From Acidobacteriaceae bacterium (GTDB lineage Bacteria > Acidobacteriota > Terriglobia > Terriglobales > Acidobacteriaceae): a stretch of DNA of 9,542 bases. Positions 1 through 8,513 of the stretch are shown here, in pieces. The notes below the pieces were generated by a model. That model was not told the DNA's origin and did no database searches. It saw only the letters and a list, made by a program, of their open reading frames with translations. The DNA lies in NCBI GenBank assembly GCA_003162495.1, contig PMOF01000214.1, positions 1-9,542 on the forward strand. Reading direction: 5' to 3'. The position numbers and the translations under genes were made by a program. Within the stretch, counting starts at the first letter, position 1; each line of letters starts with the position of its first letter.

Positions 1-596
1 AGGCTGGCTTGCTCGGTGAGCCTCTCGTTCTCAAGGTCCGCGGCGCTCAACTGGGCCTGATACTGGCTGGAGCGAATGGCATTGCGGACTTTGTCCCAAA
101 GGTCAGGCTCCCACGATACGTCGGCTGGAAGAGAAAAGACCTGAGATTGCGTTCCGGTTGGAACGCCGGTACTGGCAAAAGATCCAACAGAGCCGGAAGT
201 CTGCGATCGGTTGTAAGCGCCGCCGATGCTCAAGGTAGGGAAAAGCTGCGCGCGCGTTTCGCGCACCAGGGCTCGCGCCTCCATGTAGTTCTCAAATGCC
301 TGGCGGATATTCTGATTGTCGATATTGAGTTGCTCTTCGAGCGCATTCAGGTCCGGCTCGTTGTAGATCTCCCACCATTTGCCGCGGAGAGTCGCGTCCT
401 GGGGCTGGGCAACGGTCCACGGGCCGTTTTCCTTGAACTGCGTGGGCGACTCCTTGTATGCCGCAGGCGCCGTTTTTGCAGGGGGAACGTACTTCGGGCC
501 GACGTTGCACCCCGCCAGCCATGCGCAGAGCACAGCGGCCTGGAGAACGCGAAAGGTTGCGAAGGGTTGCCGGAATTGCACGATCGATTGTTTCAT
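1..596 (-). CDS. NodT-family outer-membrane efflux lipoprotein, N-terminal part (cut by window edge)
   Basis: This is the outer-membrane exit channel (TolC/OprM class) of the pump encoded just upstream. About 198 codons are visible, roughly 40 percent of the usual 450-500. The protein starts MKQSIVQF, has a hydrophobic stretch at residues 17-29 and a lipobox L27-A28-G29-C30, followed by NVGPKYVPP. A GC-x-x-GP-x-Y-x-x-P start is typical of mature NodT/OprM lipoproteins. Residues 72-90 (KWWEIYNEPDLNALEEQL) match the usual family opening before the first long helix, and SWEPDLWDKVRNAI near residues 160-173 matches the conserved W-E-x-D-x-W-x-x-x-R motif after the first beta-hairpin. The ATG at 596-594 has GGAG at 608-605, 8 bases upstream. 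It lies 26 bases after the mdtC stop, so it belongs to the same operon, as opmB follows muxABC. The family call is firm; the specific orthologue is not determined. Confidence 0.93.
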   Translation of the reverse strand, partial: MKQSIVQFRQPFATFRVLQAAVLCAWLAGCNVGPKYVPPAKTAPAAYKESPTQFKENGPWTVAQPQDATLRGKWWEIYNEPDLNALEEQLNIDNQNIRQAFENYMEARALVRETRAQLFPTLSIGGAYNRSQTSGSVGSFASTGVPTGTQSQVFSLPADVSWEPDLWDKVRNAIRSSQYQAQLSAADLENERLTEQAS

Positions 597-604
597 GACC
601 AACA

Positions 605-608
605 CTCC
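605..608 (-). promoter_or_regulatory. Ribosome-binding site of the outer-membrane channel gene
   Basis: GGAG lies 8 bases before the ATG at 596-594, inside the 26-base gap after mdtC. It supports this start. A nearby ATG at 616-614 opens only a seven-codon frame, whose TGA overlaps the channel gene start as ATGA. Confidence 0.6.
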
Positions 609-622
609 ATAAGCATCCTTTA

Positions 623-3600
623 CTAGGAGGCCTCCGCAGTTCCATGTTGCAGGGCGACTGCTTGTTTGGGCCCGAAGCGGAGACGCATGCGATCGAAGAA
701 CAGGTAGACAACGGGAGTGGTGTAGAGCGTCAGCACCTGGCTGACGATCAGTCCGCCCACGATGGTGATACCAAGGGGACGCCGAAGCTCAGAGCCGGTC
801 CCGGAGCCAAAAGCAAGCGGCAGCGCGCCAAATAAAGCAGCCATCGTGGTCATGAGAATGGGGCGGAACCGAAGCTGGCACGCTTCAAAAATAGCGTCGG
901 TGGTTGACTTGCCGTGTTCGCGCTCCGCAACCAGGGCAAAGTCGATCATCATGATCGCGTTCTTTTTCACGATGCCGATCAGCAGGATGATGCCGATAAT
1001 CGAAATCACATTGAGATCGATTTTGAATGCCATGAGCGCAAGCATGGCTCCCACGCTCGCCGAGGGCAGGGTAGAGATGATGGTGAGAGGATGCACGAGG
1101 CTCTCATAGAGAATTCCGAGGACAATGTAGACGGCGAGCAAGGCGGTTCCCACGAGAGCCGGTTCGCTGGCCAGCGATTCTTGATAAGCCTGCGCCGTTC
1201 CGGCAAAAAAGCCTCGAACCGTTTCCGGCATGCCGAGGCGCTGCTGCATTTGAGTCACCTCGCGCGTGGCGTCGCTAAGCGAAACGCCGGTGGCGAGATT
1301 GAAGGAAACGGTGACCGATGGAAACGAGCTGGTGTGGTTCAGAACGAGCGGCGTAGTGCTCGCGCGCGCGGAGGTGACCGTGGAGAGAGGAACGGCTCCA
1401 GAGCCTGAAGTATTGAGATAAATATTACTTAAGCCATCGGGATTCTGCCAATAGGGCGGAGCCACTTCCAACACGACGTAGTACTGGTTCAGTTGGGTAT
1501 AAATGATGGACACTTCAGACTGCCCGAAGGCGCCATAGAGGGCCGAGTCGAGAGACTGCGGCGTCAGACCGAGCCTGGCGGCGGTGGCTCGATCATAGGA
1601 CAGCAGTTCCTGCAGGCCGCTATTTTGCGCATCGGTATTTACATCCTGAAAACCCGGAAGTGTCTTCATCTGCGCAAGCAGGAGAGGGCCCCAATGCGCG
1701 AGGTCCGCCACGTTGTCCGACTGAATGGTGTACTGGTAGAGGGCGGCGCTCCCTCGTGCTCCTATGCGCAAATCCTGCGCGGCCTGCAGGAATGCCGAAG
1801 CAACCGGAAGCCGGTTCATTTTGGGCCGCAAGCGATTGATAATTTCAGGGGCGGTACTTTTGCGCTCACTGAGTGGCTTGAGGGCGATAAAAATAAATCC
1901 GCCGTTCGATGAACCTCCTCCGCCTGAATACGCATTGACATTGGCCACGGCCGGGTCAGCCTTAATCACATTCACCAGCTGCACAACCGAATTGTTCATC
2001 ACCGCAAACGATGCGTCCTGAGGTCCCTGCACCTGCCCAATGATCGCACCTGTATCCTGCTGCGGGAAAAACCCCTTGGGGATGATGTCGATGAGATAAA
2101 AGTTCAATCCTACGGTGATGAGCAGGATGGTGAGCATGGGGCCGGGGTGTTCCAGCACCCATTTCAACGAGCTGCCATATTTCGACACCATGCCGCTGAA
2201 GAATCGCTCACTGAGCTGAAACAAGCGGCCATGCTTGATCTCGTTTTCATCCTTCAACAGGTAAGCGCACATCATGGGCGTGGTGGTTAGGGAGATGAGC
2301 ATTGAGACAAGGATGGCCGTCGAGAGCGTGATGGCGAACTCGCGAAACAGGCGGCCGACAATGCCGGCCATGAGCAGGATAGGAATGAAGACAGCAATCA
2401 GCGACATGCTGATGGTGAAGACCGTCGAGCCGATCTCCCGTGACCCCAGCAGGGCAGCCTGAAACGGACGCATCCCCGCCTCGCGATGACGGGAGATATT
2501 TTCCATGACCACGATGGCATCGTCCACGACGAAGCCTGTGGAAATGGTCAATGCCATGAGCGAGAGATTGTCGAGGCTGAAGTCGAGGAGATACATGACG
2601 GCAAATGTACCGATCAGCGAGACAGGAACCGCAACCGCGGGAATGAGCGTGGCACGCCCGTTGCGGAGAAAGATGAAGACCACGAGAATGACCAGCAGGA
2701 CCGAAATAATGAGGGTCACCTCGACGTTGTTGACCGAGGCGCGGATGGTTGTGGTGCGGTCAAGAACCATGGTGCTCTTGATGCCTTGCGGAATGGAAGC
2801 TTCGATCGAAGGCAGTTCCGCTTTAATTCGGTCGACGGTGTCGATGATGTTGGCTCCCGGCTGGCGGAAGACGATCATCGTGATCGACGGAATGCCGTTC
2901 AGGTAGCCGGCGGCGCGGATGTTTTGCGCCCCGTTCGATATGTCGGCGACATCTTCCAGCCTGACCGCGGCTCCGTTGTGATAACCGATAACGAGCGGCT
3001 TGTATTCATCCGCATCGTGCATCTGATCATTGACAACGATGTCGGCGGTGGTATTCCCATAAGGTAATTGCCCCACCGCCTCATGAGCATTCTGCTGGCT
3101 GAGCACGGATTGCACGTTCTGGATGGTGAGTCCATGACTGTTGAGGAGGGTTGGATTCAGCTCCACTCGCACGGAAGGACCGGCGCCGCCGCCCACTGAT
3201 ACTTGTCCGACTCCGTCAATCTGAGAGAGCTTCTGTGCGACGACCGACGAGGCCACATCATAGAGGGTTGGCTTGTCGTATTTATCCGAGGTCAGGCCCA
3301 GAATCACAATAGGCGCGTCGGCAGGATTGACCTTGCGATAAGTCGGGTTGGCGGGCAGGTTTGCCGGCAGGTAGGTGCGCGCCGCGTTGATGGCCGCTTC
3401 CACGTCGCGCGCGGCGCCATCGATGTTGCGGCTCAGGTCGAACTGGAGAGTGATGGACGTGCTGCCCAGCGAACTTGACGAAGTCATCTCCGTCACGCCG
3501 GCGATGTGGCTGAACTGGCGTTCCAGCGGAGTGGCGATGGAAGACGCCATGATCTCCGGACTGCCGCCCGGCAGACTCGCCCCCACGGCGATGGTGGGGA

Positions 3601-3724
3601 AATCTACCTGCGGCAGCGGAGAAACAGGGAGCACGTTGAAGGCGATGGCGCCGACAAGCAGGACCCCCGTGGTGAGCAGGGTGGTAGCTACCGGCCGCCG
3701 GATGAAGGGGGCAGAGAGGTTCAT
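623..3724 (-). CDS. mdtC: RND efflux pump subunit, MdtC/MuxC type
   Basis: This is an inner-membrane proton-driven exporter of the hydrophobe/amphiphile efflux (HAE-1) RND family, 1033 residues, close to the roughly 1025 of E. coli MdtC. It starts [14 protein letters not shown] with TM1 at about 11-31. A first periplasmic loop follows, then TM2-6 (about 336-488), TM7 (about 530-548), a second loop and TM8-12 (about 856-1010). The proton relay is complete: D401 and D402 in GFVVDDAI, K921 in GIVKKNAI, R952 and T959 in LRFRPILMT. The MdtC rather than MdtB assignment rests on gene order and on the loop near 599-612, where the MdtB-type VDGTN/LNS pattern is absent. Its ATG forms an ATGA overlap with the mdtB stop, with GGAGGG close upstream. 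It ends in tandem in-frame stops, TAG then TAA. It probably forms a mixed trimer with MdtB. The switch-loop region is unusually glycine-rich ([12 protein letters not shown]). Confidence 0.95.
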   Translation of the reverse strand: MNLSAPFIRRPVATTLLTTGVLLVGAIAFNVLPVSPLPQVDFPTIAVGASLPGGSPEIMASSIATPLERQFSHIAGVTEMTSSSSLGSTSITLQFDLSRNIDGAARDVEAAINAARTYLPANLPANPTYRKVNPADAPIVILGLTSDKYDKPTLYDVASSVVAQKLSQIDGVGQVSVGGGAGPSVRVELNPTLLNSHGLTIQNVQSVLSQQNAHEAVGQLPYGNTTADIVVNDQMHDADEYKPLVIGYHNGAAVRLEDVADISNGAQNIRAAGYLNGIPSITMIVFRQPGANIIDTVDRIKAELPSIEASIPQGIKSTMVLDRTTTIRASVNNVEVTLIISVLLVILVVFIFLRNGRATLIPAVAVPVSLIGTFAVMYLLDFSLDNLSLMALTISTGFVVDDAIVVMENISRHREAGMRPFQAALLGSREIGSTVFTISMSLIAVFIPILLMAGIVGRLFREFAITLSTAILVSMLISLTTTPMMCAYLLKDENEIKHGRLFQLSERFFSGMVSKYGSSLKWVLEHPGPMLTILLITVGLNFYLIDIIPKGFFPQQDTGAIIGQVQGPQDASFAVMNNSVVQLVNVIKADPAVANVNAYSGGGGSSNGGFIFIALKPLSERKSTAPEIINRLRPKMNRLPVASAFLQAAQDLRIGARGSAALYQYTIQSDNVADLAHWGPLLLAQMKTLPGFQDVNTDAQNSGLQELLSYDRATAARLGLTPQSLDSALYGAFGQSEVSIIYTQLNQYYVVLEVAPPYWQNPDGLSNIYLNTSGSGAVPLSTVTSARASTTPLVLNHTSSFPSVTVSFNLATGVSLSDATREVTQMQQRLGMPETVRGFFAGTAQAYQESLASEPALVGTALLAVYIVLGILYESLVHPLTIISTLPSASVGAMLALMAFKIDLNVISIIGIILLIGIVKKNAIMMIDFALVAEREHGKSTTDAIFEACQLRFRPILMTTMAALFGALPLAFGSGTGSELRRPLGITIVGGLIVSQVLTLYTTPVVYLFFDRMRLRFGPKQAVALQHGTAEAS

Positions 3725-6700
3725 GTTCCCTCCGCAGGGCGCGGTTCATTTTCGGCATGCGTACTGTCCGCGCGCGGATTCCGGGCTTTGCGCGTGAAGC
3801 GCTGGCCGATGCGATCGAAGAAGATGTAGATCACTGGCGTGGTATAGAGCGTGAGCACCTGGCTCAGCAGCAGTCCGCCGACCATGGAAATGCCCAGCGG
3901 GCGGCGCAGTTCCGATCCCATGCCCGAACCGGCTGCCAGCGGGATGCCGGCCAGCAGGGCCGCCATTGTGGTCATCATGATGGGCCGGAAGCGGAGCAGG
4001 CATGCCTCGTAAATCGCGTCGGTTGAACTCTTCCCGTGCTCTCGCTCCGCTTCAAGAGCGAAGTCAACCATCATGATTCCGTTCTTTTTGACAATGCCGA
4101 TGAGCAGGATGATGCCGATGATCGCCACGACGCTGAGATCCTGCCTGAAAAGGATGAGCGCCAGCAGCGCGCCTACGCCTGCCGAGGGGAGCGTGGAAAG
4201 AATGGTGATTGGGTGAATAAAGCTTTCGTACAAGATGCCGAGCACGATGTAGACCGCAGCCAGCGCGGCCAGAATCAGGACGCCTTCATTGGAAAGCGAG
4301 CCTTCGAAGGCCGCCGCCGTTCCCTGGAATCCGTACTGCACGCTGGCCGGCATGCCCAAGTCCTTCTGAACCTTTTCAATGGCCGTGATGGCGCCTCCGA
4401 GCGCGGCGTTGGGAGCAAGATTGAAGGATACGGTCACAGCCGGAAACTGGCCCTGGTGATTGATGGAGAGCGACTCGGTCCCTTTCTCAATATGCATGAA
4501 GGCGCTGAGGGGCACGGCGTTGGAGGGGGTTGTACTGGTGGCCGCGTTGGAGATTGTGGTTGCGCTGGAGCCATTGCTGCTGGCGCCAATGCCGGAGATT
4601 TTCGCGTTCGAGAGCGGAGCAAGCACCGATGAGGATGGAGTGTATGCCGCCGCGGCCGTGGTCGCATTCGAGCCGGCCGACGAAGATCCGGAAGAAGCAA
4701 AGGACGAAGACGCGCCGGGACCCGAAGTACCTGAACTGGCGTTGGTCTGGATATACAAACTTTGAAGATCGCCGGGACCTTGCTGAGTCTTGGGGTCAGT
4801 CTCCAGGATCACGTGATATTGGTTCAACTGCGTGTACATGGTGCTGATCTGGCGCTGGCCATAGGCGTCATAGAGAGTGTTGTCGATGGTCGTGGGCGCA
4901 ATGCCAAGCCGGGATGCGGTGACGCGGTCGATGACCAGGGAAACCGCCAGGCCTCCGGTCTGCTGATCGGTGGCTACGTCGGCCAGTTGAGGCAACTGCT
5001 TCATCTTGTCGACGAGCCGGCCGGCCCACATGTTCAACTCATCGGCGTCGGGATCCTCAAGCGTGTATTGAAACTGCGTGCGGCTCACGCGGTCGTCCAC
5101 GGTAATGTTCTGCACCGGTTCCATGAAAAGCTGGACGCCGTCCACTTGAGTGAGGTTTTGCTGCAGCCGGCGAATCACGTCGGCGGCACTCAAATCGCGC
5201 TGCTCCACCGGCTTCAGGTTGATGGACATCCGTCCGCTGTTCAGGGTGGTGTTGGTTCCATCGGCGCCGATAAAGGACGAAAGACTTTCGACCGCCGGAT
5301 CCTGGAGGACGATGCGGGCGAGCTGCTGCTGCCTCTGCGCCATGGAGTCGAAGGACGTGTTGGCCGGAGCCTGCGAAATGCCCTGGATAACGCCGGTATC
5401 CTGGGTGGGGAAAAATCCCTTGGGGATGACGATGTAAAGGAAAACCGTGAGCACCAGGGTGGCGGCAGCGATGAGCAAGGTGATGGTCTGGTATCCCAGC
5501 ACAAATTGGAGGGTGCGGCCGTAAAACGCGATGATGTTCTCAAAAACGCGCTCGGATGCCTTGAAGAAGCGGCCCTGTTTTTCGGTCGGGTTGTGGCGCA
5601 GAATGCGCGAGCACATCATGGGCGTGAGGGTGAGGGAGACGACGGCCGAGAGGATGATGGTGACGGCCAGGGTCACCGCGAACTCGCGAAACAGTCGGCC
5701 GATGACACCGCCCATGAAGAGCAGGGGAATGAGAACGGCGATCAATGAGACCGTGAGCGAGATGATGGTGAAGCCGATTTGTTCCGCGCCCTTGAAAGCC
5801 GCCTCCATGGGCGAATCACCGGCCTCGAGATAGCGAGAGATGTTCTCGATCATGACGATGGCATCATCGACCACGAAGCCGGTTGAGATGGTGAGCGCCA
5901 TGAGGGAAAGATTATCGAGGCTATAACCCAGCGCATACATGGCGCCAAAGGTGCCCACCAGGGAAACCGGCACGGCGATGCTGGGGATGATGGTGGCGTA
6001 AAGGTTGCGCAGAAAAAGAAAGATGACCATCACCACCAGTGCAATGGTCAACATCAACTCAAACTCGACGTCGGCCACGGAGGCGTTGATCGATGTGGTG
6101 AGATCGGTAAGCGGGGTAACCTGAATCGATGCGGGAAGGTTGATCTCGAGCTGAGGCAGAATCGCCTTGATGGCCTTGACAACGCTGATGGTATTGGCGC
6201 CGGGCTGCCTTTGAATATTGAGGATGACGGCGGGGGTTTCGTTCATCCATGCCGCCTGCTTGCTGTTTTCGATGCCGTCCACCACTCTTGCCACATCGGT
6301 GAGCATCACGGGCGAACCGTTGCGGTAGGCGACCACCAGCTTGCGATAGTCAGCGCTGGTGACCAACTGGTCGTTGGCGTTGATCTGATAATCCTGATGA
6401 GGCCCATCGAAGTTGCCCTTGGCGGCATTGACGCTGGACTCGACAAGAGCGGTGCGGATGTCCTCAAGATTCAGTCCATAAGAAGAGAGAGCCGTGGGGT
6501 TGGCCTGAATGCGGACTGCCGGCTTTTGCCCTCCGCTTATACTCACCAGGCCTACCCCGCTCAACTGCGAGAGCTTGGGGGCCAGGCGCGTATCCACCAT
6601 GTCCTCAACCTGAGAGAGCGGGATGGTGTTGGACGTGACCGCCAGCGTGAGCACCGGAGCATCGGCTGGATTGGTCTTGCTATAAATCGGCGGCGAGGGA

Positions 6701-7068
6701 AGGTCCGACGGCAGATAGCTTTGTGCGGCGTTAATCGCGGACTGCACTTCTTCTTCCGCGATGTCGATGTTCAGGGTGAGTGCGAACTGCAGGACAATGA
6801 TCGAGGAGCCGCCGGAACTGGTGGACGTCATCTGGCTCAGACCCTGGAGCTGGCCAAACTGACGTTCCAGGGGAGCCGTCACCGTGGTGGCTGCGACATC
6901 CGGATTGGCGCCCGGATAAAAAGTGACCACCTGGATGGTGGGGTAATCAACCTCAGGCAGGGCAGAAACCGGCAACTGGGTATAGGAGACGATACCCACG
7001 AGCAGGATGGCAGCCATCAGCAGCGAGGTTGCAACAGGACGCCGGATGAAAGGCCCGGAAGGACTCAC
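3721..7068 (-). CDS. mdtB: RND efflux pump subunit, MdtB/MuxB type, with Ser/Ala-rich insert
   Basis: This is the second inner-membrane RND (HAE-1) subunit, 1115 residues, about 75 longer than E. coli MdtB. It begins [14 protein letters not shown] and has the standard 12-TM, two-loop plan. The proton relay is intact: D401 and D402 in GFVVDDAI, K995 in GIVKKNGI, R1026 and T1033 in LRFRPIMMT. The stretch near 599-619 ([16 protein letters not shown] then INLKP) has the pattern of MdtB rather than MdtC. The start is GTG at 7068-7066, in a GTGA overlap with the mdtA stop, with GGAGGG 9 bases upstream inside the mdtA coding region. Its numbering matches MdtC without net indel through about residue 560, as expected of tandem paralogues. 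The extra length is one low-complexity block at about 780-849, between YIQTNASS and NAVPLSAF. The C-terminal tail after TM12 is polar and about 25 residues long. Confidence 0.95.
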   Translation of the reverse strand: MSPSGPFIRRPVATSLLMAAILLVGIVSYTQLPVSALPEVDYPTIQVVTFYPGANPDVAATTVTAPLERQFGQLQGLSQMTSTSSGGSSIIVLQFALTLNIDIAEEEVQSAINAAQSYLPSDLPSPPIYSKTNPADAPVLTLAVTSNTIPLSQVEDMVDTRLAPKLSQLSGVGLVSISGGQKPAVRIQANPTALSSYGLNLEDIRTALVESSVNAAKGNFDGPHQDYQINANDQLVTSADYRKLVVAYRNGSPVMLTDVARVVDGIENSKQAAWMNETPAVILNIQRQPGANTISVVKAIKAILPQLEINLPASIQVTPLTDLTTSINASVADVEFELMLTIALVVMVIFLFLRNLYATIIPSIAVPVSLVGTFGAMYALGYSLDNLSLMALTISTGFVVDDAIVMIENISRYLEAGDSPMEAAFKGAEQIGFTIISLTVSLIAVLIPLLFMGGVIGRLFREFAVTLAVTIILSAVVSLTLTPMMCSRILRHNPTEKQGRFFKASERVFENIIAFYGRTLQFVLGYQTITLLIAAATLVLTVFLYIVIPKGFFPTQDTGVIQGISQAPANTSFDSMAQRQQQLARIVLQDPAVESLSSFIGADGTNTTLNSGRMSINLKPVEQRDLSAADVIRRLQQNLTQVDGVQLFMEPVQNITVDDRVSRTQFQYTLEDPDADELNMWAGRLVDKMKQLPQLADVATDQQTGGLAVSLVIDRVTASRLGIAPTTIDNTLYDAYGQRQISTMYTQLNQYHVILETDPKTQQGPGDLQSLYIQTNASSGTSGPGASSSFASSGSSSAGSNATTAAAAYTPSSSVLAPLSNAKISGIGASSNGSSATTISNAATSTTPSNAVPLSAFMHIEKGTESLSINHQGQFPAVTVSFNLAPNAALGGAITAIEKVQKDLGMPASVQYGFQGTAAAFEGSLSNEGVLILAALAAVYIVLGILYESFIHPITILSTLPSAGVGALLALILFRQDLSVVAIIGIILLIGIVKKNGIMMVDFALEAEREHGKSSTDAIYEACLLRFRPIMMTTMAALLAGIPLAAGSGMGSELRRPLGISMVGGLLLSQVLTLYTTPVIYIFFDRIGQRFTRKARNPRADSTHAENEPRPAEGT
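3728..3733 (-). promoter_or_regulatory. Ribosome-binding site of mdtC inside the end of mdtB
   Basis: GGAGGG sits 3 bases before the mdtC ATG at 3724-3722 (4 bases if counted as GGAGG), a rather short spacing. It is part of the last codons of mdtB (A-E-G-T-stop). With the ATGA overlap it suggests reinitiation by ribosomes finishing mdtB. Confidence 0.6.
4522..4731 (-). other. Segment encoding the low-complexity periplasmic insert of MdtB
   Basis: These bases encode about residues 780-849 of the MdtB-like protein, rich in Ser, Ala, Thr, Gly and Asn and without predicted membrane or core-fold character. The neighbouring MdtC-like protein lacks it: its [10 protein letters not shown] runs directly into AVPLS. 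By alignment to AcrB (VRAADGQMVPFSAF) it falls in a beta-turn of the C-terminal docking subdomain, facing the adaptor and channel. Ser and Ala codons are mixed and no DNA tandem repeat is evident, so it is not a recent microsatellite expansion. Reading frame and flanking motifs are intact, so it is a true in-frame insert. Confidence 0.8.
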
Positions 7069-8309
7069 GGGGCATTGCCCTCCGGCGCATCGGTTGCGGG
7101 CGCCTGCTTCGACACGTTAACTTTGCTGCCAGCCTGCAATTTTTCAAAACTGCTGGTGGCCACCTGGTCGCCGGGGTTAATCCCCTCGACGGCTATCTTG
7201 CCGCCGTCTGAAACGCCGGCCTTGACGTCACGGACACTCGCGACTCCCTTCGCAACCAGATAGACGAAGGCCACGTCTCCATTGTGTTGGACGGCCACGT
7301 TGGGGACCAGCGTCACGCCGTCGTGCGTGTCCACCAGCAGCCTTGTATTGACAAACTGGTTGGGAAACATGGCGCCGGTCCGGTTATCAAAGAGGGCGCG
7401 CAACTTGACTGTTCCTGTGGTGGTATCAATCTGGTTGTCGATGGTTTGCAACTTGCCGGTTGCGATCTTGGCGGTCTGAGCGCGATCCCACGCCTCGACG
7501 GGCAGCGCATGCACCTTGCGCATGCGCGCCTGCACCTGGGCCAGGCTGTCTTCGGCCAGGGTGAAGATGACGGTAGTTGGCTGCACTTGCGCGATGACGA
7601 CCAGAATGGTGGTTCCATTCGCTTGAACCACGTTTCCGGGGTCGACCAGCCGCAGTCCGACTCGCCCGGCAATGGGTGCGGTGATGTGACAGAAACTGAG
7701 CTGAACTTCGTCATAATTCACGGTGCCTTGATCGTTTTTCACCGTGCCCTGATCCTGGAGGACTATTTTTTCCTGGTCGTCCAGCAGTTGCTTGTTGATT
7801 CCGTTGCGCGCCCATGCTGTTCGGTAGCGTTCCACATCCATCTGGGCTTGCGCCAGAACATTTGTGTCTTTCTCCAATGTGCCCTGGGCTTCGAGCAACT
7901 GCGCCTGGTAGGGACGCGGATCGATATCGATCAGCGCATCCCCCTTTTGCACGTATTGTCCCTCGTTGTAATGAACCGCGGTGATGACTCCACTGGCCTG
8001 GGCGGTAATGGAGCTGGTATAGACCGGGGTGACGGTGCCCAGCGCATCCAAGTACACGCCGATGCTCCCCTTGGCAGCGGTTGCGACCGTGGCGGTAACG
8101 GGCGGCTTGATGGCGGCCTTGGCACGCAGAGCCGCCGCTTCTTTCATATTGTTGTTATGGATGATCGCAACGGCGATTCCGATCAGCAGCAGCAGTAAAA
8201 GCAGGCCGGTCCACACAACCCAACGCTGGTGATACCAAGGAGATGGAGCAGGGAGCTGGTGCCCAGGGCCAATTCGCCCGCCCTGTGCCTTGTCTTCGTT
8301 TCGAGACAT
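7065..8309 (-). CDS. mdtA: RND periplasmic adaptor (membrane fusion protein), MdtA/MuxA type
   Basis: This is the periplasmic adaptor joining the inner-membrane pump to the outer-membrane channel, 414 residues against about 415 in E. coli MdtA. A cytoplasmic tail of about 30 residues precedes one membrane anchor at about 31-50 (a Leu run then IGIAVAII). There is no lipobox. The first lipoyl half is at about 103-132 ([19 protein letters not shown], then IDPRPY). The alpha-hairpin coiled coil spans about 135-203, including a DQGTV heptad repeated at 186-199. The second lipoyl half is at about 209-231 ([17 protein letters not shown]). The beta-barrel covers about 240-325, with the family motif [16 protein letters not shown] at 294-309. 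The membrane-proximal domain follows to about 400. It is first in the operon and overlaps mdtB by GTGA. The ATG at 8309-8307 is preceded by AAGGCGG. Divergent from a Crp/Fnr regulator across 547 bases. Confidence 0.95.
   Translation of the reverse strand: MSRNEDKAQGGRIGPGHQLPAPSPWYHQRWVVWTGLLLLLLLIGIAVAIIHNNNMKEAAALRAKAAIKPPVTATVATAAKGSIGVYLDALGTVTPVYTSSITAQASGVITAVHYNEGQYVQKGDALIDIDPRPYQAQLLEAQGTLEKDTNVLAQAQMDVERYRTAWARNGINKQLLDDQEKIVLQDQGTVKNDQGTVNYDEVQLSFCHITAPIAGRVGLRLVDPGNVVQANGTTILVVIAQVQPTTVIFTLAEDSLAQVQARMRKVHALPVEAWDRAQTAKIATGKLQTIDNQIDTTTGTVKLRALFDNRTGAMFPNQFVNTRLLVDTHDGVTLVPNVAVQHNGDVAFVYLVAKGVASVRDVKAGVSDGGKIAVEGINPGDQVATSSFEKLQAGSKVNVSKQAPATDAPEGNAP
7070..7083 (-). promoter_or_regulatory. 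Ribosome-binding site of mdtB with overlapping short hairpin
   Basis: On the minus strand GGAGGG (7083-7078) lies 9 bases before the GTG start of mdtB. Its last three G bases belong to a four-pair all-GC stem, GGGC-AAT-GCCC (7080-7070), that could partly mask the site until a ribosome finishing mdtA opens it. The sequence is clear; the coupling role is inference. Confidence 0.5.
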
Positions 8310-8330
8310 TCAGGATTCCGCCTTCTGAAT
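8308..8330 (-). promoter_or_regulatory. Ribosome-binding site of mdtA within a small inverted repeat
   Basis: On the minus strand ATTCAG (8330-8325) and CTGAAT (8313-8308) form a perfect six-pair stem around an 11-base loop, AAGGCGGAATC. The loop holds the likely Shine-Dalgarno sequence, and the stem includes the A and T of the ATG start. Two G-U pairs could lengthen it outward. It may damp translation initiation or be chance. Confidence 0.4.
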
Positions 8331-8349
8331 ACATTTGAGAAAAGGTGCA

Positions 8350-8384
8350 AACCGCAGAACCGCAGGCATCCCATGCAACCGCAA
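8350..8384. repeat. Three direct repeats AACCGCA(G/A) in the mdtA leader
   Basis: AACCGCAG occurs in tandem at 8350-8357 and 8358-8365. A third copy, AACCGCAA, is at 8377-8384, separated by the small inverted repeat GCAT-CCC-ATGC (8366-8376). In the mdtA transcription direction the unit reads TGCGGTT. It lies 41-75 bases upstream of the mdtA start and downstream of the predicted promoter. It could bind a regulator or shape the leader RNA; function is unknown. Confidence 0.55.
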
Positions 8385-8485
8385 GTTGTGGTCCCCCGCG
8401 CCGTGCAGGTCCCAAAACCAGGACGCCACAGGAGCTGCTATTGGATGAGACGTGCGACCCCGACAGTTGGTTGCATTCTCTTCAT

Positions 8486-8513
8486 TTTCTATGAGATGAA
8501 GCGGGTCGGTCAA
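8486..8513 (-). promoter_or_regulatory. Candidate sigma-70-type promoter for the efflux operon
   Basis: On the minus strand TTGACC (8513-8508, five of six to TTGACA) and TAGAAA (8491-8486, four of six to TATAAT) are separated by 16 bases. Transcription would begin near 8479, giving a leader of about 170 bases. An imperfect palindrome, CTTCAT-N10-ATGAAG (8480-8501), overlaps the -10 box. This is the best match seen in the region, but consensus alone is weak evidence. Confidence 0.3.

Noticed and set aside
9..626. Open frame of 205 codons on the plus strand at the left edge
   Set aside because: It is antisense to the channel gene, whose minus-strand frame shows lipobox, GPKYVPP and SWEPDLW motifs. 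The plus-strand product resembles nothing.
4762..5748. Open frame of 328 codons on the plus strand antisense to mdtB
   Set aside because: Same reasoning: it mirrors mdtB codons, has no recognisable fold, and the opposite frame carries conserved RND motifs throughout.
6211..7263. Long open frame (350 codons) on the plus strand antisense to mdtB and mdtA
   Set aside because: It lies wholly opposite clear RND and adaptor coding sequence. Its translation is rich in His, Arg, Gly and Asp with no domain. It is explained by the high-GC codon pattern of the opposite strand.
7706..7755. DQGTV heptad duplication in the adaptor as a possible recent repeat expansion
   Set aside because: Heptad periodicity is normal in the alpha-hairpin coiled coil and the overall length matches the family, so no insertion is needed to explain it.
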